From: Albugo candida
Lineage: Eukaryota > Oomycota > Peronosporomycetes > Albuginales > Albuginaceae
Direction of reading: 5' to 3'
DNA length: 64,000 nt
Assembly (NCBI GenBank): GCA_905220665.1
Contig: CAJNAR010000187.1
Location: forward strand, 1-64,000
In this document: positions 10,142 through 21,825 of the stretch, in pieces
How positions within the stretch are numbered: the stretch's first letter is position 1
Layout: the number at the start of each line of letters is the position of its first letter
Made by a program: the position numbers and the translations under genes
Notes under the pieces: model-generated
The model's input: the letters and a program-made list of their open reading frames with translations, nothing else
Databases searched by the model: none
Told to the model about the DNA's origin: nothing

Positions 10142-10575
10142 GTTTCGCAGTATAAAGACAAGCCGACGATGGGTTTCACACATTTTCAGCAAGATCAATT
10201 GGGGAGTGTGGGCAAAGACGCAGCGTTGTGGCTTCAAGACTTTTGGCTTGGTTTCCAACGTCAAGAGCACGAGATGGAGAATTTACAGCTGCATGAAATC
10301 AAATGAACCACAGGAACTGAAGCCAGTTTCCTCGATATCTTTGGCGGCAATCACAAAAAAGTGTATATTATTTCCAAAGCTGCTGTATACCGCATATCAA
10401 ATGGGAGTGATGTTAGGTGAATGAACGGAACAGTATTGTGGCCACACAAACGGGATTTAGTAAAGTGATTCCGCTGCCGTGTCATACGTATTCGCGAAAG
10501 TTAGATTACTTTGTATTAACGCTGCTTTCTGGCATTGCTCAATTCGCGTACGAGTTGTCGGGTATGTCTGTCTGA
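10142..10575 (+). pseudogene. ADSL: adenylosuccinate lyase fragment, decayed
   Basis: Adenylosuccinate lyase acts twice in purine synthesis, releasing fumarate from SAICAR and adenylosuccinate. The central part is readable. 10142-10468 (frame 2) gives 'YKDKPTMGFTHFQQDQL', 'VGKDAALWLQD' and 'TTGTEASFLDIFGG', matching the conserved family segments (GFTHFQ-A-QLTTVGKR and KGTTGTQASFL). In-frame stops are TGA at 10304, 10418 and 10466; the first replaces the Gly codon of KGTTGT. After a frame change, 10468-10575 gives 'HTYSRKLDYFVLTLLSGIAQ', the next conserved block. The N-terminus, signature loop and C-terminus are missing or unreadable. A dead copy or the remains of the gene itself. Confidence 0.85.
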
Positions 10576-10857
10576 CTCTGTCCAATCTATTCACACAGCA
10601 CCTTGTGCTACAGAGGAACGCATCTCACTTCAATCACTGAGAGGACCAATGCTATTTGGATTATTCGTGAACATTGGCAACTATTAAAGCTCGATCAATT
10701 CTTATAAAAGCCAAATAGCACGTAACATAAATTCACCGATAACAAAGGTTGATAATGAAAATAATACTTGATATGAACGTAATGTCAAAAAGAGGTCATA
10801 TTTATTTATGAAACATTTTACCATCGTAATGAATGTTGAGAATTTGGCTAAATATTC
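10576..10857. other. A+T-rich spacer
   Basis: Very A+T-rich toward its right end, with no supported gene. Weak further resemblance to the lyase C-terminus may exist at 10580-10650 but is not convincing. Confidence 0.35.
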
Positions 10858-10949
10858 TACATATAAAAAGCGAATAAAAATAAACAAAATAATGCAATAG
10901 CTTCAATTAACGCAAAGCCTAAAATAGCAGCTCCATGTGGATGATCTAC
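10858..10949 (-). pseudogene. atp9: scrap resembling mitochondrial atp9 (ATP synthase subunit c)
   Basis: Read on the minus strand, this stretch encodes 'HGAAILGFALIEAIALFCLF' followed by 'LFAFYM' and a stop. The core closely fits the second transmembrane helix of F0 subunit c ([20 protein letters not shown]), including the glutamate that carries protons. Codons are very A/T-rich, as in mitochondrial DNA. The first helix and polar loop are not readable upstream (a damaged 'RPN' may be the loop's RNP). Most likely a short nuclear insertion of mitochondrial DNA; a chance match of some 20 residues is less likely but possible. Confidence 0.5.
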
Positions 10950-11687
10950 AGGAATTTACTGAACTCCTACATTGGGTCTTTATTCCCAACGAAGTTGTTG
11001 GATGTGAGCAACAGAACGGATACGCAGATAAGATGCGGATAGTTTTTAAAGGCGTAGATTAACTGTTACGTGAACTAAGGACCTAATATAAAGTACTCTC
11101 GAATTCAAGCTCGCTAGGTCTCTTTGGTTAGAGATCGTCTACAGAGCTCTAATGAATATCTGGAACTGTAGAATGCAAGAAACTAATTCTACTTGATCGT
11201 GAACTTGATTTTATATTCGCATGAGCTCAGGTGTCACATGATGTACTTTCACTTTCACGATAGACTCGATCAGTGCTTCACATAAACAAAAATATTGAGT
11301 AATTCCAACAAAAATATACAAATTACAGGAACTATTTTTTATCAATAGCTTTGTATGCTAAGAAATCTCTTCGATTACATTTTTTTTCATCTTTATTAAC
11401 TTTTATCGCTTATTATACGTTAGTAAACGTAGAATATTATCATCTATTCAACGTAGAAAAGGTTGAAAAGGTTCTAGGAAGGTTTGATTCATTACAACCT
11501 TTGGCAGCTGGTCTATAACTCTTCACTATAAACTATACCACCGTGTGATGCAGATACTATTGTATTATTATTATCCGAGTTATCACCTCGTTACAAGGTG
11601 TATTGCATGCTAGCTCAAGCCAGCTTTTCATACCTCACGTTAACGTTCCTGTCAATTGTAGACTTACTCGCAATGTGATCTTAGCGG
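10950..11687. other. A+T-rich spacer without gene
   Basis: Only short chance frames. The left part could be more mitochondrial-derived sequence continuing from the atp9 scrap, but no second gene can be read. Confidence 0.35.
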
Positions 11688-12089
11688 CGAAAGAACGCTC
11701 CAATCATCAACACGTCGCTTGGGCTTGATACCGCCCGCACTGATGATTATGGCGACTTTTGCTATCGTACGACGCGAGAAGATGGTTGAGCAATCATTCT
11801 TACTCCTTCAGGTCATCTTGTCTATCGGTAAGTCTGTGGTTGAAGCAAGCAGCTCCATTAAAATGATGCTTCGATGCGGTCTAATATGAAGGTGGTCCCA
11901 ACACTATCTTGCGAGCTATTCCGAAGTCTTGGTCAGTGTACAAAGTGCCAGGGGAAAATGTATTTTGATTCCAAAGCAGATCCAGCGACAATTAGATACT
12001 TGCGCTATGACGAATCATTTTAGACACAAGTAGATAACATTGAAGATTTCTTAATTTACTTCGATGTATTTCGAGCTTTCGCAGAGTAA
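11688..12089 (+). pseudogene. unidentified gene relic with an intron donor
   Basis: Two protein-like blocks in the same phase. Block 1 (11688-11827) reads 'DTARTDDYGDFCYRTTREDG', a stop (TGA 11787), then 'AIILTPSGHLVYR' directly before GGTAAGTC, a good 5' splice site (GT at 11828). Block 2 (11937-12089) reads 'CTKCQGKMYFDSKADPATIR', a stop (TAG 12021), then 'QVDNIEDFLIYFDVFRAFAE'. It holds a CxxC pair and an acidic helix-like end. I do not recognise the family. The stops say it is dead or badly eroded. Confidence 0.5.
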
Positions 12090-12399
12090 AACTACAGGAC
12101 AACGTCACGGCAGCAATATCTCAGTCTTTTGTTTATGCCTTGTCGATAGGATGATCGCACTGCAGGCCAATATGAATATGATCACGGAAACAGCAGAAAC
12201 GTTTCCAAAATTTTGCTTTGATCCTAGAGGACTCGTATTGGCCCTGTTTTTGAGTCTTGATTCCGAGAGATGATACTGGTGTATGTGAATTATCATGCTT
12301 TAGTTTTGGTCTTCAATCTCATCATTAGATGTTTGGTAGTTCGGACAATCTTCGTCGATAAATTCCATTGCGACCATGAGCACGATGCCATGCGGTACC

Positions 12400-12740
12400 T
12401 CCTATAGTATCTGAGTTTTTTAATGTAACATTGGTCATATTACCTCGATTTGACTCGATAGATAAAGATTTTGGTTTTGTGAAGCTCGAGATCCCCAAAG
12501 CTTCTAAAAAACTATGATAACTACTTACAGACGCTATAACAAAAATTACCAAAGTGGCAGAGATTCGATGCGCGCGATGGTGAAGAAAACGTGGCTCGAT
12601 TTGAAAGCAGAAATGAACGAGATATTAATATGGATCCTGCATCACTTCTTCATACAAATACATTGGAAGAGGTTCAAAGTGTCAAAAAAACATATGAGGC
12701 ATCTATATGGAGTCGGAGACGGGATCTGGATCATCAGTGA
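12400..12740 (+). pseudogene. unidentified gene relic (two frames)
   Basis: 12419-12514 (frame 2) reads 'LPRFDSIDKDFGFVKLEIPK'; 12538-12740 (frame 0, 67 codons without stop) reads 'QKLPKWQRFDARDGEENVAR' and ends 'SIWSRRRDLDHQ'. An acceptor-like TTACAG at about 12528 lies between them. The 'DKDFGFVKLEIP' block recalls the DKDYG-MKIDEP motif of protein phosphatase inhibitor 2, but the rest does not clearly follow that family, so I leave it unnamed. The segment looks coding by composition only. Confidence 0.3.
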
Positions 12741-14293
12741 AGGCTCGCAAATCGATTCCAATGATAAGAATCTTGACGCGAATAATCAATTATAAAGAAT
12801 CACTCATATGTCGAACGCAACAGCACCGATGCGACTTAAATGATCAAATCACTGATTCTCATCAGCATTTAGTATCGACTGGTCCTGTTTATATTATACC
12901 GAAAAGAAACATTAATAAGGCAGGTCTGACAATTACACCGTTATCTGTAAGGTGGATTACATAATTTGAAGTATTGTAACAGCTCGGACGCGTGGCAACT
13001 GTAGGATGCCCATATAGCGAGTGTTGGTATTGAATACCGCGCATATCAAATCGCATTGACTAATAAGTCTTCATTACGCAGAATCTTGATGCGGCGTTGG
13101 TAATTTGTGTCTTCACCACGACAGCTGTGGATGCACTTTCAAGCTAAAAGTACATATCGCTTCCTGTGATTTATCACGACGGAACAGGGGAAGACCTTGT
13201 TAATCAACATGTGTACATACATCGTTTTATTTTCTTCGGGGCGAAGCTGTACTATAAGATGTTTATAGTTTGTATGTATCTCTCCACTTTCGATGCTACA
13301 AGTAGCACTCAGATTCTAGAAATCCTTGAGAGCATAGTTATTTGCTCGGAAACTATTGACATCTCTCGAGCTCCGCATTGCATAGAATAAGAAGTGTGAT
13401 ATAAGATTCAGCTTCAGCTTCATCGACGCCAACACGTGACTTATCCCATTGGTAGCGCTAGTAGTATGTGCAATCAGGGAGTTAGGCGAGTAGCTGCAGG
13501 TCCAGCTAGGAGAGTCGACGCAGGCAGTGCGTGCAAAGCTTCTTCTCATAAAACGCTGCATCCTATTCGTATTCACAAATTGTCACTCTCGATGTCCGAA
13601 GCCGCATAATATGACAAGAATGGCTACATTTCGTTTCTGTGTCAGCTTGCTTGCCGCTATATCTCATGCAAGCCACCAAACTGGATGTAAGATACTCTCG
13701 GCTCCATCAAGAGGTCTTTCTTTCATCAAGAATGCTGTATTTTATGACTTCTCTCTGGTTACTTAGTTTCTCCTCGTGTAATATTCTTCTGGCCTTGTTC
13801 ATCGAAAATTGCAACGAGCCATTTGAGGCCACTTTAGCATTTCAACAGTATGGGTAGCATTAGTTCTGCAAATTTATCCATTAAAGTCACCTATGGCGAG
13901 AGAAATTTGAAGAGTGTCAGAAGTTCACGCTATGCTAAGCAAAGTTGACATTGAATTTTCTTACATGAGACGAAAAGTTTAAAGTGTCATCCGGGTTTCC
14001 CATTTCGGATGGGTGCCTTGTGAACTAAAATACGCATGCACAGGCTTTGCTGAATGATCTTGTTAATTTTCAAGGTATGTTGACTCATGGCGCGCATTGA
14101 TAGACTTTTATCTTACTTTTGGAATAGTAATTTTCGTCTCCTATTGTCGGCCATAATACCTCAGTGGTGAATACTATATCTTTCGGAGAGATGAAAAGTT
14201 TTTTGCTTTCAACAGATAAACTTACAATAAGATGATTAAGGGGGTTTACTCCCCGGTGCTGGTGGGATGGACGTCTTAATGTTCACAGTTTTT
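12741..14293. other. no recognisable gene
   Basis: Short overlapping frames on both strands (up to about 86 codons), at chance length. Some plus-strand pieces near 13450-13610 look protein-like but cannot be joined or named. Confidence 0.3.
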
Positions 14294-14618
14294 TTTTGCA
14301 CTATATGGCGTCATTAAACATGCTTGGGAGCTGTCGTGGGTTCCCGTCAGTGTTACTTCAGCAGCATCTGTTATGGATGGCATGTGCTGATGTTATCAAC
14401 CAGCAAATCTTTCTATAGCGATCCCAACAAACGCACGAGTCGACAGACTAGAATTAGATGGCTTTGAGAACAGTGCAATGGTGGTGGTTGATACCAAAGC
14501 ATCATGACGTAGCATCCGTCTATTGAACACGCTATGGGAGTTGCTTGTTAGGCGACCATTGTCATCGGTGGCACCAAAAGCCATTCTGGGAGAAATTGAG
14601 TCGTCTAATCACTTCTAG
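14294..14618 (+). pseudogene. unidentified coding relic
   Basis: A single plus frame of about 108 codons with only two stops (TGA near 14388 and near 14508). It reads 'LYGVIKHAWELSWVPVSVTS', then 'LELDGFENSAMVVVDTKAS', then 'SIRLLNTLWELLVRRP', ending at TAG 14616. Residue mix and alternating hydrophobic pattern are those of a folded protein. Family not recognised. A clean minus-strand frame of 62 codons overlaps it and is judged a shadow. Confidence 0.35.
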
Positions 14619-14765
14619 AAGATGACAAAAAAATACATTCTAACTAAATCTTTCGACGGAATCAAACAAGAAGAGAATGGTCTGGAGAAAGTAAAAGGAG
14701 ACATGTGCGCACAGGTAAGAAATTACATTAGATGGTACCAAAAAACTCGTTCATCTACATGTAAC

Positions 14766-15142
14766 TTTTTATCGTGCACCAAACAATAAAAATACAAGAA
14801 TTTGTCGGACTTGATTTGACCTTCCATGCGGAGTAAAGCGCACCTCAAGAATGTGCAGCGCAAGGTGTAATATATCATAATCAACTTGTCCGAGCCGACA
14901 GATGTTGGCTTTGTGGGCAAGCTGTCAGGTTGCGCAAAGAATGGGAAAAGGTAGATGAGCTTCGGACGTCCTACCCATCACAAGTGAATTATTTTCTTTA
15001 TTGTGTCACAATTTTATCTTCCCATCACTTGTTTTCGTTTGAAGCAAGACGAAGGCGAATGTGTCAACCGGAAAAGAGAAAGAGTATTAGTTCTGAGGCG
15101 AAGAAACTTCACGATAGAAATCTCATTTTCCATGGGGTTTAG
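14766..15142 (+). pseudogene. unidentified coding relic with CxxC motif
   Basis: A plus frame of 125 codons with a single internal TAA (about 14834): 'IQEFVGLDLTFHAE', then 'GVIYHNQLVRADRCWLCGQA', 'KEWEKVDELRTSYPSQ' and a very basic end 'EARRRRMCQPEKRKS'. The CWLCG pair suggests half of a zinc site. Inside it GT (14984) and AG (15044) bound 61 A+T-rich bases that might be an intron, but removing them changes the frame, so I do not call one. Family not recognised. Confidence 0.35.
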
Positions 15143-17494
15143 AAGTAATGAAGCGGCTGAGTAAGACATATTAGCGCTTTATACGTGAGACTACCGAGAA
15201 CAAAGCTTATAGAAAGCATGTTGAGCCAATGCATTAAAGATATTCTACGCGGGCATTTCTTGGCGGGAAAGAAGATCTGTAGCTATTCTTTCGATGGTTT
15301 GTCATCTCACCGAGAACTTACAATGCAATGCTCATGAAAACGATAATCAGACCAAGGAAGAGCTTTCAAAAGCATGTGAACGCAAAGCACCGTATAACAT
15401 TCCCTCATCGAGCGGAAAGTGGTATCTGCGAAATGCTACATCATTGCACCATCAAAACGTACTGTACGTTGGATAGCGAGCCAGCTTCAATAAACTAAGA
15501 AGACAAATACAGCTGGTATTTAACATAAGCAAGCCGTACAGAGACTCCACAGGCAAAAAAACAATCCGCTGATAGGAATGTCAGAGGAGTCTTTCACAAT
15601 TAATATTAACGAGGAACTTCTATAAAAGCTATTTTATATGATGTCACACACAATTGCCAGCTACGAGTTGTCTTCCATAGTTTATTGGGTACCAATCTTG
15701 CTCAGCAGCACTCAGATTTGAATCTCATGTACAATTTTCGTCTCCACTTTAGATGTTTGCTATGATACGCTGAGTTTAATTGCAAACATTTGAGTACTAT
15801 ATTTTTCTGAGTAGCAACTTTTTCTTATAAATAACCCCTCCATATATTATCAAAGGCTGATAGAAACTGCTGTGAACTAAATCAATTTTGATTTCTACTA
15901 TTTGTTTATCTTGGCACATGTAAATACAGCCTTATCGTATATTTCATGATCTGAGCGAGAAATATATGACAGTGAGTCGTTCTTAATTGATGTGATTCAT
16001 TGCAGCTGCGTCATACACATGATATCTTGAATATTGCTGCATAATACTCAGCAGATTTTGGATCCATTGTGCTTCCATAAATGTTTTATTACAAGCTTTA
16101 TGACGAGTACAATTCCGTGACCTATGTATCTTCAAGCTATCAATGACCATAATGTACCACACATGCGCTTTACAATATGTAATGTGACCTTGCGATGGAA
16201 CTCTCGATACAATTACTATTCATATTGATGAATGGAGCTCTGCTATAATGTAAGATGATAATCTATAAATCTAAAGGAGATGTCGCTCACTAAATGAAAT
16301 AGGTTTTATTGTCCATAAATGATTAGACTCCCGGTAACAGGTTTCGGAACATAATAGGACGTGTACTATGATCCTTGGCTAAAAGAATCACCATGCATGT
16401 CTTTCGGTTTGGAAGGGAGGAGATCTTTGCGACGAACTTATGTCCTGGGAACAAAAATATCATCTTGCGTGATGACTGCTTGTGCTCTTGAAGCTTTCAT
16501 TATTTGGGAACGTCGTGATGAAATCTACACGTCTGCAAATTGAGGAAAGAAGGGTAGCCAATGAAAGCAATATATAAATTAAGATGTGGAGTAGATAGCA
16601 TTTATAGTATCTTGGTTGTAAACCCAAGAAAACGTTTGATTTTCCATTATATGCGCGAGCTGCTTGATCAATCGCTGAGCATGATTAAAATTGAAATATC
16701 GTTGTCCCTTCTAGATACTAAAAATCAGATTGAAACGAAAGCATAATTTCGCAACATTGAGGTGAGGAAGAGAGTCATCTTACTTAGGATGCGTGTTATA
16801 TGGGAGTAGGAACTAGTCTACAAGCTCGTACAGATTCATGGCTCTATTTTGAATTCTTTCTGGAAATATCACAGCTACATGCATCAAGTATCCAGAGACA
16901 CCCACCTGGTTCCAAACATTTCAGCACGTCAGACAACTGTGCAAGCACAAAGCGTCGCATACAGAGAAGTGGATAGAAGCCAATCTGGATTAGCAAACAA
17001 TACTAAAAGACTTTAATCCCATGCAATCTTGTCAACACAATTCTTCTCGTGATATTTGAGGAACTCGCTTTCAGGTATAAGTGTTCCTCCATCAAAGTAA
17101 ATAGCATTTATTCAATAAAAGAGCTGTTTAGTAACAATAAGCACTATATTATCATTCCTTGAATTCGAAGCTCAACGTCCAAATTCTCTTCCTTGATTTC
17201 TCTATTGTTATCGTCGATAGATGATCTCGCTTTCGTGTCTACATCTCCTTGAGTGACCTCTGATATCAGAGCTCCATGTTGAATCCTCTTCTCGTACCTT
17301 CTACGTTAGTAATTCTTTCAGCTCAAGAACTAAGGAGATAAAACGCACAACGCGACAAATCCAAATTCCTCGAACAAAATGTTTTGGAACCGCATCTGAC
17401 GACGTTGGGTCTTGTAGTCGAAGAAGAAACGATGGGGAAATTTGGAAGGAGCGGTATGCTATGGAATTGATTGAGCTGTAGTGAAGGCTTTCAG
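15143..17494. other. long A+T-rich stretch without gene
   Basis: Open frames reach only about 60 codons. Around 17330-17460 there are protein-like pieces on the plus strand that may belong to the relic that follows, but the rest shows nothing I can support. Confidence 0.35.
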
Positions 17495-18053
17495 GGACAG
17501 GCTAGAACAACCGGAATGGTCTCAGTCGGTGATATTGTGTACAAACTGAATGAGAACGATATGCTATCTATGCCGTGCGCTGAAGTAAAATGAATGTGAT
17601 CCGATCTCTCTGGCCGAGCAAGGCTAAAAAAACGTCGTGCAGCACTCTGCACATTATGTTTTCTTGGAGGTTGAATGCACCACTCTTTTCCGAGATAGTG
17701 CCCATTGTGCGAATGCGAATGCAGCATTCGGAGAACAACCACAATCGCGTACAATTTTCTACGATTGATTCCATCGTCCAACTCGCAAACGATTTTGCAA
17801 TCGTATCTCATGGAAAGGACTTTCAAGCTCAATTGCATGCAACTACTTTTTCTGCGTTGACGATGGTATCCCTCGCATTCGTGCGCTTTCCACTAGCATT
17901 GATATCAATTGCTTTGATGCTAATTTATGGAAGAAACATGACGTTATTCCGCATGCACATTCGTTGTTGCAAGCTCTTATCCATGTCATTCAAAATTCTC
18001 ACCGACCTCTACAAGAACAAGGAATGGGAGCTGCCCGAATGATGCGATATTAA
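17495..18053 (+). pseudogene. unidentified coding relic, PDZ-like start
   Basis: 17495-17593 (frame 2) reads 'GMVSVGDIVYKLNENDMLSM', which resembles a PDZ carboxylate-loop and helix segment (V-GD-I--IN----), ending at TGA 17591. 17595-18053 (frame 0, 153 codons, two stops) continues with 'LEVECTTLFRDSAHCANANA', 'DDGIPRIRALSTSIDINCFD' and 'LWKKHDVIPHAHSLLQALIH'. A clean 150-codon ORF in frame 1 (17590-18042) overlaps; its composition looks less natural, but it has no stop, so the true frame is unsettled. PDZ is a weak guess. Confidence 0.3.
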
Positions 18054-18431
18054 GTGGAGTAAGTTTCGATGCTTATTACGGCATCTCTATTCCTTGCAGA
18101 GATGTACCAATTCATGGGAGTGATTCCGAAATAAGCTTACGAAAGGAAATGTCGATGGAAACGACTGCCTTTTAGGTCGAGCAGCGGGAATGATCTTTTG
18201 TAAATAATGCATGAGGGAAAACACTGAGACTCTATTGTAAATACATCGAACTGGAACACCAAATGGGCCACATGTACTTTGATTTCCTCAATTCCGCGTC
18301 CAAAATGATTCCTTTCTCTGCAGTGACTTCGTACAACATTTTCATTATGTGTTCCTTCTCTTATTGTATAAACACAAATCGAACCTGATATCCACATCTA
18401 CAAACCTGCTCTGAACAATCATAAAGATTAC

Positions 18432-20063
18432 GTGGAGACTATTGTAGACAATATTGTCATATTCATATTGTCCGAATCACTCAGTTTCTCGATAGCGGAA
18501 ATCAGCATGCTCATAAACATACGAGTACATTGTACTCGAGACAAATGCCTACAATATGCTGCTCTGCATCAGTGCGCATTACATGTCAAAGGAGAATTTG
18601 ATCTTGCGTTGATCGGTTTACTGGAGTGATCATTATGTTGATAGTCTTCCAGTGGGCCGCGGATGTTCGTCTGCTTAGTCATTTCCACTAGCAACAACTC
18701 TGGAAGCCGCATTAGATGGGTACCTTCGTTACGGATTTGGGAAAGACGGCCCGCAATTCCGTCTAAGACTTTTTCATGTTACTATTAATTCTTATTAAGT
18801 CAATGCAAAACGAAGATGACCGCAAATGTATAGGTATTTTGCTGAGGCAAAAGCAAAGTATCTTACAGTCTGTGTAGATGCAGCTTAGATAATGACGATA
18901 TTGTCTTGCGTATCGATATTCCCCATGCGTTCGTTACTAAGTTTAAACAAGTATCCGCTAGATTCATTGGAGGACGACTCACACAATTACAGGTCAACCA
19001 ACAAGACGATGACTTTGAATAAGAACAAGCTTTGAGTAAATTGTACAAGATGAGGTATAAGAAGGTATGTTTCGATTCATATTTGATGCAATTTGGTGGA
19101 ACATGAATTTACGCGAAGATCATCTTTTTTACGTACTTTAATCTCATTTACTCTGTTTTGTAATGAAACATATCAACCTAGCACAAATCCCTACGATTCT
19201 ATCACAAATCATCGGCCTAATGAATGATATCATCGAGCACTCTGAGCTGCGACGGAGAGAAAAGTTTTACGTTTTTGCAGGTCACTTGCTAGAAAGTACA
19301 CAGGATGTGTCGGCTCTCATTATACGAGCTGCCGCCGGTGATATTGACGTCACTGATAGAAATGCCAGGATTTTTTCCCTTTACCATTCGCGCCGTGTAA
19401 TTAGCAAAAGATGATTCAATCGATTTTGGTGCTGAGTGCCTGTCTCGGTGATAACAAGACTTATTATGAAACGGGGTGGATTACGAAACCTGCGTCAGCG
19501 TGTATCGAAAATAGTGTTTACCAGCCAACTTTCGCTGACACGTAGCGCTATGGTCACTTTGATTGTCTTTGTTGCCCCTAGGAATAGACGTTATCGTGGT
19601 GCTAGACATTCGTGACCGCTTATTATATCTATTAAGAAGTCACTGCACAATTGTTTGGATCCGAGTACTACAATTACCGGATAGTGTCAAAGTATTTTCA
19701 GTTAAGTATGTGATTCATGCGTGCTCATTTTGTAGACTTTCCTGAAGTTTCTGTAAATTACGACGTCGCATTAAACGATAAAGACGTGTGATTCGTTCTT
19801 TCCGTGACGACCCAATCTGAAACTCATGCCATTATACTCAAATACAAAAAAGAAATGATTCATCCGTTCTCGTTAAAGTTTGAGTGCATTGACAATCCCT
19901 CTACCTTGCCTTCATCCTCATTGGTAAGGACCTACAGGGCTAGAGTACACAAGCTCTGACACGAAAAGAGTGAGAATAGAGCCCCACAGCACCCCTTTTT
20001 GTTTGGTTGTCCATATTACTGTCTCGCCCAATCATTTGAAAGACAGAAAGCCGTGAATGTCTA
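18432..20063 (+). pseudogene. string of unidentified coding relics
   Basis: Consecutive plus-strand blocks in changing frames, possibly one large dead gene with introns. 18432-18629: 65-codon frame. 18688-18890: 'LATTLEAALDGYLRYGFGKD', two stops. 18880-19070: 'CSLDNDDIVLRIDIPHAFVT', 'ARFIGGRLTQLQVNQQDDDF'. 19163-19414: 83-codon frame with 'HLLESTQDVSALIIRAAAGD'. 19735-20063: 'FPEVSVNYDVALNDKDV', stop, 'FVLSVTTQSETHAIILKYKK' and 'CIDNPSTLPSSSL' just before GGTAAGG, a good donor site. No family recognised. Confidence 0.35.
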
Positions 20064-21825
20064 ATGTATTGTTGGAACGTAGCTATTTTTCAGAGAAAAG
20101 TGCCAATTCGTTGTCCTATAAATGACATTTTTGAAAATTCAGATTAAGTCCTGCTTTGGGGGCGCTGTGAGGTATTCCATCGAGCCTACAGTGAGAGACA
20201 GGGCGTTGAAAGAAAGTGGTTCCTGTGAAATACGCTTACAAAATGCTTTGTCGCAGTACCCAACCTGACTTTTCCCGATGCTTCCTGCTGGCTCTATCGC
20301 TTTGAGATGTTTTTTACGGTGTCGTACAAAATGAGTTTTGTGGTGTCACAGTATTCTGATGGCATTTAAATTTGTTATTTCGATTTCCGCTTTATTCTCT
20401 ACTTTATTAATCAACAACGGGAACTATATGTTCACTTTCACAAAAGTTCTGCGAATCCTCCAGCACGAATCAAAACTCCTGTTGGTAAATTCACAATATT
20501 CTTCTTGGCCGAATTGAACAAAGTGTAACCGAAGTCACTGGTCAATGTGCTTTAGCTTTGAGAGAATCTATTACACTTTCATGGATCATTGGAATTCAAA
20601 CCTTTCTTGATGCTTTGACAGAATATGTCAACCATACCATGATTCAATAAGGTTTTCCTTGATTATATACTTTCATAAATAGAAGGGAGCATAAAAGAAC
20701 AGCATCAAATGAAGTTGAAGGCTTCACTTGTGCGATGCTTTTTACTGATAAAAGTATTTATAAAGACCTTTGTGCATGATAATATGGTAATGAAGCACTA
20801 GGTTTTAGGCTGCAGCGGGTAAAGTTGGGACGATTTCGCAACCATAGAGTACTGATACTTTTCTGGTTGAGAAGTAGTAGAATCAAACCACACGTAGCAT
20901 ATCCTGTCTTATATCCACGTGTCGATGAATATAGGATAAGCAAATGTGATCCTATAAACAGTACGTCAACCTCTGGGATTCGGGCTGTCCGAAACGATAC
21001 TAATCAAAATGCTGAAATAGAACTTAAATTCTGTCCGACGACATCGATGGCTCGAGGAGATGAATAAAATTTGATTTCGTGGCTTATTAGCGACAAACCG
21101 AAACCATAAATACGGAGGTGAACATTCAGGGGCTAGGAAAGCTCTGGAGATTCAACTTCTCATCTCAGAAGACGAGGAATTACTATGCGGACGTGCGTAC
21201 TAAAGGTCGGTAAAGTTCTTCCCTTTAATGAATCAATTTGAAGATACAAGTGAATATCATACAATGAAGAAATAGTGAAAACACAGAGAATCAAAAATAA
21301 ACAATGCGGCACATCTCAATCAAGAAGGTGGAAGGAATAGATGACAAGGTGACATTAGGAGAAGAGAATATTGGCACAAAAGGAGAAAAAATCAGTGAAT
21401 AGGATTGCTATCTTCCAGATGGATGACTGAGTATGTTCTTATTACTGAGAAACTGTGTCAGATGTAATAAAACACGACATAGAAGGTATAAACGCTGCAT
21501 CTTCTTGAATAGGTGGCACTTCAGACATAATCTTTGGGTCACAAAAAAGGTTGTTGTAGAAGATGTGATATTTGCCACAAGAACGTTACTAGATAGAATA
21601 TATATAAGACGACTATCTGAAGCAAACGGGGGGGGGGATTGTCGACTGACGATCAAACGTATTCACCACAACTTGTATACCTGAATAATAATGAACGAGA
21701 TGTGTTGGGCAAGCGTAAGTTCAGCATGCCACATTACCGCTTATGACGTGTTTTGATTGGCTGAATTGTAATTATGGCGGAATGAATGCGACGATTGCGT
21801 CGTTCTTTCTCAACTAATTTTTTAA
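20064..21825. other. spacer without gene; G10 tract; CCAAT element
   Basis: No supported gene. A run of ten G lies at 21628-21637. Just before the TPPP gene, the reversed CCAAT box ATTGG (about 21758, in TGATTGGCTG) is roughly 70 bases before the ATG and may belong to its promoter. Confidence 0.4.

Noticed and set aside
6828..10575. RIP-type hypermutation as the cause of decay
   Set aside because: Most inferred stop-creating changes are transversions and not C-to-T, and both strands lack the expected bias.
12419..12514. Protein phosphatase inhibitor 2
   Set aside because: One motif-like block (DKDFGFVKLEIP) is not enough; the rest of the family signature is missing.
17590..18042. Clean 150-codon plus ORF
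   Set aside because: Length is near chance for DNA of this composition, and another plus frame over the same bases looks more protein-like despite two stops.
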